A stretch of 35,654 nt of DNA from Streptomyces sp. MspMP-M5 (GTDB lineage Bacteria > Actinomycetota > Actinomycetes > Streptomycetales > Streptomycetaceae), in the NCBI RefSeq assembly GCF_000373585.1, contig NZ_KB891900.1, forward strand, positions 1 to 35,654. The letters run 5' to 3'. This document shows positions 16,337 to 20,574 of the stretch, one piece after another. The translations under genes and the position numbers were made by a program. How positions within the stretch are numbered: the stretch's first letter is position 1; each line of letters begins with the position of its first letter. Under the pieces are notes generated by a model. The model did no database searches. It was not told the origin of the DNA and was given only the letters and a program-made list of their open reading frames with translations.

Positions 16337-17020
16337 ATGCCCCGTGCCCGACGCCGCAAGGGCATCTCGGCCGACGCGCCGGGAATGCGCGCCGCTCTCT
16401 ATGTTCGCCTATCGCGCGAAACCGAGGAAAGCACTTCTCCAGAGCGCCAGCGCGCGGCCTGCGAGGCGCTGTGCGAGGCGCGCGGCTGGAAGGTCGTCGC
16501 AGTAGAGGAAGACATCGACGTGTCCGGCTATTCCCGCGCACCGGACCGTCCCGGCCTCCAGCGGATCCTGGCGCGCCTCTCCGAGTTCGATGTCCTGGTC
16601 TTCTTCAAGATCGACCGCCTCGCGCGCTCGACGGTCGACTTCGCCGAGATCATGAAGATCACGCAGAACGAGAGCGTCTCACTCGCGTCGGCCAGTGAAC
16701 CGCTGGACCTCACGTCCTCCATGGGCCGTGCCATGGCGAAGGTGATCGCCGTCTTCGCCGGGGTGGAAGAAGCACCCACCGGCCAGACCTATGAGGCCCT
16801 GTGGAAGGCCGCGAGCGTGGAGGGTGAGCGGGACCTCCTCCTGGACGCCGGGGCGTACGTGGAGGTGGCCCCGGCGAAGCGGGGTGCACGCAAGCTGGAC
16901 ACCTCACGGCTCGCGGTCTTCTTCGCGGACGAGGGCAGAATCCGCCGCGCCGCAGCGGACGGCAAGGACGTGGAGGAGGCCGTCCGGGATGTCGCCGCCA
17001 CGGACCTTGAGATGGCGTAA
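16337..17020 (+). pseudogene. Large serine integrase with internal deletion
   Basis: Residues 20-155 form a resolvase catalytic domain: LYVRLSRETE with the nucleophile Ser near position 26, SPERQRAACEALCEARGW, FFKIDRLARSTVDFAEIM and MGRAMAKVIAVFAG. The frame then passes at VEE/APTG (about 16768-16785) straight into TYEALWKAASVEGERDLL and VEVAPAKRG, the extreme C-terminal segment of large serine integrases. The recombinase domain, zinc ribbon and coiled coil, some 250 or more residues, are missing without loss of frame. The 227-residue product should be unable to recognise att sites. The start is uncertain: ATG 16337 or 16385, both with weak ribosome sites. It is divergent from XPB, as expected for an integrase next to its attachment site. 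Confidence 0.85.
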
Positions 17021-17037
17021 GTACGTCTGAGTGCTGG

Positions 17038-17071
17038 AACGGCCCGCTACCCCCTGTGGTGGCGGGCCGTT
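17038..17071 (+). terminator. Terminator after the integrase remnant
   Basis: Perfect 10-bp arms AACGGCCCGC (17038-17047) and GCGGGCCGTT (17062-17071) enclose a 14-base loop and are followed by CTTCGTCTT. It lies 17 bases after the integrase stop. Confidence 0.85.
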
Positions 17072-17225
17072 CTTCGTCTTCGGGCGCGCCCGACGGGTGT
17101 CCTGTCTTCGACCAACGTCACGGCCCCCAGTTCATGGAGTTACAGAAGGGCTTGTCTCCATGGCGCCGTCCACCCGGCGGCGACCGGGCGCGCTCCGCGC
17201 CACCAACCGGCCACCAAACCTCGCA

Positions 17226-17253
17226 CTCCGGCATCCCCGGAGCACGGGGTTTT
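17226..17253 (+). terminator. Small hairpin followed by TTTT
   Basis: CCCCG (17235-17239), loop GAGCA and CGGGG (17245-17249) are followed at once by TTTT. An alternative stem pairs CTCCGG at 17226 with CCGGAG. It looks like a rho-independent terminator on the plus strand. Confidence 0.6.
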
Positions 17254-17390
17254 CGTATGCCCCCAACTCACCTTTGGAGACTCCTGTGATCCTTGACCGC
17301 ATCAATATGCCCCCCAGGCGCGTGTCCGGGAAGATCCGGCGATGGACGTGATCCTGTACGCCGCGCTGGGCTGAGACGCACGCCACTTCA

Positions 17391-17426
17391 TGAGGGAGTC
17401 GCCCCGCCAAGGGTGTGGCTCCCTCA
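17391..17426. terminator. Hairpin TGAGGGAG/CTCCCTCA
   Basis: Perfect 8-bp arms at 17391-17398 and 17419-17426 enclose a 20-base loop. ACTTCATG occurs at both ends (17385-17392 and 17426-17433) as a direct repeat. It could be a terminator or part of a small insertion scar. Confidence 0.45.
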
Positions 17427-17606
17427 CTTCATGTTGCCGCTAGGCGGACGGAGGGTGACTGAATGGGTTCCCCCGCTAATGCTTATGCAGGCGGGTCCCG
17501 TGCCGCGAACTCCACTGTCCGACGTGGAGGCGTGAGCGCCGTGCTCGTCCGACTCCTTCCGCGCGCCCCGGTGTCTTCCGGGATGACGCGCGGGAGTTGA
17601 GCCCCT

Positions 17607-17677
17607 GACCCCGTAGCTCAGTGGGAGAGCGCCCGATTGTCGGTCGGGGGTTGCCGGTTCGATTCCGGCCGGGGTCG
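17607..17677 (+). tRNA. tRNA-Asp (GUC), element-borne
   Basis: A full cloverleaf folds: acceptor GACCCCG/CGGGGTC, D-stem GCTC/GAGC with a 7-base loop, anticodon stem CCCGA/TCGGG with loop TTGTCGG, a 4-base variable loop, and T-stem GCCGG/CCGGC with loop TTCGATT. The anticodon is GTC. The discriminator is G73, which suits Asp. CCA is not encoded. Odd points are position 38 (G, where Asp tRNAs usually have C) and a short D-loop, giving 71 bases in all. It lies within the integrated element and not at its edge, so it looks like cargo and not the integration target. Confidence 0.9.
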
Positions 17678-17713
17678 CTGGCTCGCGCGGGCCGCCGAGT
17701 CTGTTTCTGCCGT

Positions 17714-17872
17714 CTAGCGGCTGGTCCACCAGGCGGCCCCTGTTCCGGTAGCCGTGGTAGCCAAGGCGATCAGCCATGCCGGCAAGCGCTGGATGGTTAA
17801 GTGCAGCCCTCCCCAGCGGAGTTCGAACTGTGGGCGCTGTCTGGTGGCACTCGGTTTGGGGGTCATGCCCAT
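17714..17872 (-). CDS. Small single-pass membrane protein (52 aa)
   Basis: The minus-strand frame reads from ATG 17872 (or ATG 17866) to TAG 17714. The first 20 residues are basic and polar, followed by FELRWGGLHLTIQRLP, one hydrophobic segment WLIALATTATGTGAAWW and a TSR end. Similar peptides, to my recollection, occur in actinobacterial integrative elements and phages. A weak GGTGG precedes the start. The ORF is too short for standard length cut-offs. The predicted topology is cytoplasmic N-terminus and one helix. Function is unknown. Confidence 0.6.
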   Translation of the reverse strand: MGMTPKPSATRQRPQFELRWGGLHLTIQRLPAWLIALATTATGTGAAWWTSR

Positions 17873-18120
17873 TAGTGCACCACCGATAACAGGCGTCTCG
17901 TTATGCGCCGTGCACGTAAAACCACATCCCTAACTCGGCCCTTCTGTACACAAGGACGCCGGAGTGGAGTGAAACCACACATGTCAGCGTACGGATAAAG
18001 GAGTTGCACCCGAGACCATGAGCGGGGACTCCGGGTGGCAGATCGGCCTTCCCGCCAGCGAGGTGTGCTAACAGCACGGATCTCCGGCGACCACGGCAAC
18101 CGTGCCGGCCAGAAGGCTTT

Positions 18121-18174
18121 GTCCCAGACGATGTGGGCGCTCCAAGAACTTGGGGCACGCACATCGTCTGGGAC
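18121..18174. repeat. 15-bp perfect inverted repeat with nested inner hairpin
   Basis: Arms GTCCCAGACGATGTG (18121-18135) and CACATCGTCTGGGAC (18160-18174) are perfect complements. Inside, CCAAG-AA-CTTGG forms a second perfect hairpin centred at the same point, with a symmetrical 6/6 internal loop between them. The structure covers the apparent start codon (18131) of the HNH endonuclease remnant. It could be an RNA element, a terminator, or a protein binding or attachment site. Confidence 0.85.
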
Positions 18175-18584
18175 TGGAACAGCACCCTCGCTCTGTCCCG
18201 GCTGCCTCACGCTGGCACGGGCTGGCGGGCTCTGCGACTGGCACGAGCGCGAGACGGCCGCGCGCAGAAATGGAGACGTTTTGTCCTGGCGCACCAGCAA
18301 CCGACGCTCCCGCCTCCCCGCGGACTGGCCGGTCCGCCGCCTGTCCGTGTTGGAGCGGGATGGCTTCCAGTGCGTGGGCCGTCCTGCGGGGCACAGGGGC
18401 GCGGTGTGCGGCGCCGGCCACGGACGTGGACCACGTTGTCCCGGGCGATGACCGCGACGCGGCGAACCTTCAAGTGCTGTGCGGTCGGCATCACGCGCGG
18501 AAGTCCAGTGCGGAGGGCGCGGCGGCCCGGCGGCGGGTGTCCAGGCGGAGGCCGCAGGGGCGGCATCCGGGAGATTTGGGCTGA
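18131..18584 (+). pseudogene. HNH endonuclease, frameshifted
   Basis: Two frames together encode a typical phage-type HNH nuclease of about 150 residues. The first frame has a CPGC...LCDWHE pair and then SRLPADWPVRRLSVLERDGFQC. The second has ARCAAPATDVDHVVPGDD and NLQVLCGRHHARKSSAEG, the HNH core with its zinc cysteines. Removing one G from the run GGGG at 18388-18391 joins them exactly as GFQCVGRPAGTGARCAAPATD. As given, translation leaves the frame before the active site. The change is either a true mutation or a homopolymer sequencing error. HNH nucleases of this type are common cargo or packaging-associated genes in phages and elements. The start (ATG 18131) lies within the hairpin at 18121-18174 and is uncertain. 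Confidence 0.8.
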
Positions 18585-18593
18585 TGTGCTGCG

Positions 18594-19061
18594 TCAGCCG
18601 GTCGTCCCCCTATGGGGCTCCTGAGCGTTGCCGTCAGCACCCGTCGCGGTCGTAGCCCATGCGCGGGCCACGACAAGGCTGTCCTCGTAGAAGCGGTAGC
18701 GGGTGATCTCACCGTCCAGAACGGTCAGTTGGAGCACGAACCAGCTCTCTATCGCCGCCCCATTGCGTATGACTCGGCTCCGGAAGCGGCCCGAGACTGC
18801 CGCTTCCGGGCCGTCCACGAGGGTCCGTTCGACAACGAATTCCTCCTTGGTGAGGTATGTGGGGTGCGTGGTGAAGAAGTCGGCGACCTCGGCACGCGTC
18901 GCGCGGATGCCGAGCCAGGGGACCTCGACCGCGCCGGGTACGTCCCAGTCCACTCGCTCGGCGAAGAGTGCCGCGACGCCGTCAACGTCACCCGCAGCGA
19001 GTCGGGCCAGGAAGTTCTCGACGGTCTCTCGCGTGCTCCGCATCGTCGATTCCGCTCGCAT
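18594..19061 (-). CDS. SnoaL/NTF2-like protein
   Basis: The 155-residue protein has the cone-shaped NTF2/SnoaL fold pattern: STRETVENFLARLAAGDVDG at the start, LFAERVDWDVPG, WLGIRATRAEVADFF, and a C-terminal sheet ending WFVLQLTVLDGEITRYRFYEDSL. Members act as small cyclases, isomerases or binding proteins; no substrate can be named. ATG 19061 is chosen for the GGAGG 9 bases upstream, although the frame is open to 19139. The gene is unusual cargo for a small element and may be a morphon. The upstream region holds two overlapping palindromes typical of a TetR-type operator, but no TetR gene is present. Confidence 0.8.
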   Translation of the reverse strand: MRAESTMRSTRETVENFLARLAAGDVDGVAALFAERVDWDVPGAVEVPWLGIRATRAEVADFFTTHPTYLTKEEFVVERTLVDGPEAAVSGRFRSRVIRNGAAIESWFVLQLTVLDGEITRYRFYEDSLVVARAWATTATGADGNAQEPHRGTTG

Positions 19062-19086
19062 CACTTCGTACCTCCACTGTCGATCG

Positions 19087-19118
19087 TGTTCACGAGTTTT
19101 GAACAGTACAGTCCAAAA
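19087..19118. promoter_or_regulatory. Overlapping palindromic operators upstream of the SnoaL gene
   Basis: TGTTCA-N7-TGAACA (19087-19105) has perfect 6-bp arms. Overlapping it, 19097-19118 forms a 22-bp palindrome with half-sites TTTTGAACAGT and, on the other strand, TTTTGGACTGT (9 of 11 alike). They lie 26-57 bases upstream of the SnoaL start, suitable for a dimeric repressor. Confidence 0.55.
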
Positions 19119-19136
19119 TTGGGGCGAGCAACTCGG

Positions 19137-19224
19137 CAAGTGCCCCTACAAGTGCCACTAGGTGGATCACCATTCCTCGCTGCCAGCCCACTTGCCCCTA
19201 GGAATGCCCCTACGGCGTGCCACT
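19137..19224. repeat. Five 12-bp iterons in two clusters
   Basis: Contiguous 12-mers CAAGTGCCCCTA (19137) and CAAGTGCCACTA (19149) form one pair. CACTTGCCCCTA (19189), GGAATGCCCCTA (19201) and CGGCGTGCCACT (19213) form a triplet. All keep TGCC(C/A)CT in the same register, and 28 bp separate the clusters. They lie between the divergent SnoaL gene and the small-ORF run, where a control region or origin would be. Confidence 0.75.
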
Positions 19225-19274
19225 GGGCGGCGGGATGCTCCGTACACCGACACGCGAGGGGACGGCGAGAAGCC

Positions 19275-19580
19275 ATGAGCAACCCGATTCGGTACAGCCA
19301 ACCGCCTGTGGAACTCCCCCTGGATGCCTGGTTGTTGGACGGCTCCCCGGCGCCGGGCTGCAAGGTGTGCGCCGCTCTGGACTTCCAGCGAGACCAGGCC
19401 CGGCGGGCAGACGTGCCTGGCCTGAGTGGACGCGCTCCGGCTCCGGTCCGCTCCTTTACTGGGGTGCCGTCTTGGGCGGTGAGGGCAATCGCTTCGGCCC
19501 CAGGAGAGCCGAAGCACCCAGACGCCCGCCCGGCTGCCGGAAACCCTGGCAGGTCGGCAGCCGAGGCGGGCGATCGGTGA
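19275..19580 (+). CDS. Small element protein, probably truncated or altered (101 aa)
   Basis: ATG 19275 follows GGCGAGAAG. The first 50 residues look genuine (SNPIRYSQPPVELPLDAWLL, then PGCKVCAALDFQRDQARRAD with a CxxC pair). They resemble small proteins seen in actinobacterial integrative elements. The distal half is low-complexity and covers a strong hairpin (19525-19570), so I suspect the original C-terminus was lost. Function is unknown. Confidence 0.5.
   Translation: MSNPIRYSQPPVELPLDAWLLDGSPAPGCKVCAALDFQRDQARRADVPGLSGRAPAPVRSFTGVPSWAVRAIASAPGEPKHPDARPAAGNPGRSAAEAGDR
19525..19570. terminator. Strong hairpin inside the 3' part of the small ORF
   Basis: CCCGCC-CGGCTGCC (19525-19538) pairs with GGCAGCCG-A-GGCGGG (19556-19570), a 14-bp stem with one bulged A. 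It lies just before the next ribosome site (AAGGAGG near 19589) and could end transcription from the iteron region. Confidence 0.5.
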
Positions 19581-19602
19581 ACCACAACAAGGAGGCGCGC
19601 AC

Positions 19603-19803
19603 ATGCGAGACGTACGCGCGTTACTCACCCCTGCCGCGTTCGTGGGTGTCGTTGCAACGGTTCGCGAAAACAACCCGGGCATGGACGAGGCTACGGCGGT
19701 CCGGATCAGCACGGAAGCGCTGAAGTTCGTCCACACGGCAGCCAAGTTCCCCACTATGAGGATCACGCCGTCCAACGTGGTGGACGAGGGTGGCACGCTC
19801 TGA
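19603..19803 (+). CDS. Small hypothetical protein (66 aa)
   Basis: ATG 19603 has AAGGAGG at ideal spacing. The product MRDVRALLTPAAFVGVVATV... is soluble, helical and without a known domain. Its stop overlaps the presumed start of the next ORF, pointing to translational coupling. Base composition is lower in GC at third positions than the flanking chromosomal genes, in line with element origin. Confidence 0.65.
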   Translation: MRDVRALLTPAAFVGVVATVRENNPGMDEATAVRISTEALKFVHTAAKFPTMRITPSNVVDEGGTL

Positions 19804-20111
19804 TCCTGCACACCGGGCCGTACGCCAAGCTGTGCGAAGGACTGGGGCGGTTCGTGCACCACTACCCGGAGCGGCCCGACGCGCAGCGGCACGACCCGCA
19901 GGCGCTTACGCGGACGGTGGCCCTGATCGAGGAAGCCGGGCACAAGGCGGACCATGAGCTGTGGACGGGCCGACCGAAGCCCTGGTCCCCGTGGAGGCGA
20001 ACTGCTCCCACACACCCAAGCCGGGAGGCTGCGGGCCGATCAACCCGGGCAACTGCGCCACCCACGGCGGCGACGGTGACTAGGCTCCCGGAACGCACTG
20101 CGGAAGGGTGA
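19800..20111 (+). CDS. Small element ORF with lost ATG and likely frameshift
   Basis: The frame reads LILHTGPYAKLCEGLGRFVH and continues coherently to HELWTGRP near 19975, then turns into Arg/Thr/Pro-rich sequence. The codon at 19800 is CTG where an ATG would give the standard ATGA overlap with the previous stop; a single A-to-C change, silent in the upstream gene, would explain this. GTG 19854 is the only canonical start left. From 19970 the adjacent frame carries the better protein (see 19961-20083), so one base may also have been lost. I regard the gene as damaged. Confidence 0.45.
   Translation: MILHTGPYAKLCEGLGRFVHHYPERPDAQRHDPQALTRTVALIEEAGHKADHELWTGRPKPWSPWRRTAPTHPSREAAGRSTRATAPPTAATVTRLPERTAEG
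19961..20083 (+). CDS. Cys-rich 40-aa frame, separate peptide or lost C-terminus
   Basis: GTG 19961 opens a frame that reads VEANCSHTPKPGGCGPINPG followed by NCATHGGDGD and a stop. The regular C-x-H, C and C-x2-H arrangement suggests a small zinc-binding peptide. No clear ribosome site precedes it. It may instead be the original C-terminus of the ORF at 19800, separated by a one-base deletion near 19970. Confidence 0.35.
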   Translation: MDGPTEALVPVEANCSHTPKPGGCGPINPGNCATHGGDGD

Positions 20112-20115
20112 GCAC

Positions 20116-20376
20116 ATGAACGCGGAAGAGGCCCGGCAGGTGGACGCCACGCTCCGCCGGCTCGGCATCCCGGGAGTTGTTGCCCCGGAGGATCCGGAGC
20201 AGGCGGCGGGCACGTGGCGGGTGTACGACAGTGCCGATCCCGCGACCCGGAAGGATGTCACCGCTGACGTCCTGGCAGCCTTCGTGGCGAAGTTCAGGGA
20301 GGCCAACCCGGAGCCTCCTGGGAAGTCGCAGTCCGGTCCTGTGCGGGGCTTCATCATCCCGTCCGACGAGGACTGA
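20116..20376 (+). CDS. Small hypothetical protein (86 aa)
   Basis: ATG 20116 follows GGAAGGGTGAG. The acidic soluble product has RQVDATLRRLGIPGVV, then WRVYDSADPATRKDVTADVL, and ends RGFIIPSDED. No known domain is recognised. It is the last of four colinear small ORFs in the element. It looks intact. Confidence 0.65.
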   Translation: MNAEEARQVDATLRRLGIPGVVAPEDPEQAAGTWRVYDSADPATRKDVTADVLAAFVAKFREANPEPPGKSQSGPVRGFIIPSDED

Positions 20377-20401
20377 CCGTCTCAACTGGCCCCGTCTGTT
20401 C

Positions 20402-20452
20402 GCTCCTTGCTGGTGCGCCGGGCGGGGCTCCTTGCTGTTCGCGCAAGGGGAG
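20402..20452. repeat. 11-bp direct repeat and hairpin near the right end of the element
   Basis: GCTCCTTGCTG occurs at 20402-20412 and 20427-20437, 25 bp apart. The second copy also opens a stem, CTCCTTGC (20428-20435) with GCAAGGGGAG (20443-20452). It could be the terminator of the upstream small ORFs, of the minus-strand helicase-associated gene, or part of the attachment region. Confidence 0.45.
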
Positions 20453-20574
20453 GGCGGCTACTGCTGGGGCGCGGCCGGACGTGTCGAACGTCCAGTGTGC
20501 CGCATCGTGTCGGTGGGCCGGCTCGGTGTCCGGTGGCCGCCAGCTGTCCTCGCCCGCCAGGTCCAGGGCGTCGG

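Larger units (their letters stand above)
17072..17606. other. Element segment without a convincing gene
   Basis: Only very short frames with ribosome-like sites are seen: GTG 17288-17351 (21 codons), the overlapping ATG at 17342 (10 codons), GTG 17455-17535 (26 codons) and a GTG at 17533 coupled to it. None has a recognisable product. Two hairpins (17226-17253 and 17391-17426) divide the stretch. It may be the scar of deleted genes. Confidence 0.4.
16276..20450. mobile_element. Decayed integrative element or prophage remnant
   Basis: About 4.2 kb separates the XPB gene from the helicase-C/WYL-like gene, which I expect to be neighbours in related genomes. Contents are a serine integrase next to one end, a tRNA-Asp, an HNH endonuclease, a small membrane protein, a SnoaL-like gene, iterons and several small ORFs. 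Integrase, HNH gene and one small ORF are damaged. No replication, transfer, capsid or terminase gene is seen. The left limit is placed at the XPB start; the right limit lies between 20377 and about 20574. No clear att duplication was found, which fits the short core used by serine integrases. Confidence 0.75.

Noticed and set aside
17424..17777. 117-codon minus-strand frame
   Set aside because: Part of it is the antisense of the tRNA-Asp, and its start lies within the better 52-residue ORF frame.
18002..18070. 17-codon peptide frame (ATG 18018) considered as a possible precursor peptide
   Set aside because: The ribosome site is too far away and no modification or export gene is nearby.
17872..18300. 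142-codon minus-strand frame across the nested hairpin
   Set aside because: It is opposite the HNH gene and without domain character. The plus-strand frames carry the conserved HNH motif.
16276..20574. Exact att duplication for the element
   Set aside because: Only 6-base coincidences (TCGCTC, GGTGCG) were shared between the two ends, which is not above chance.
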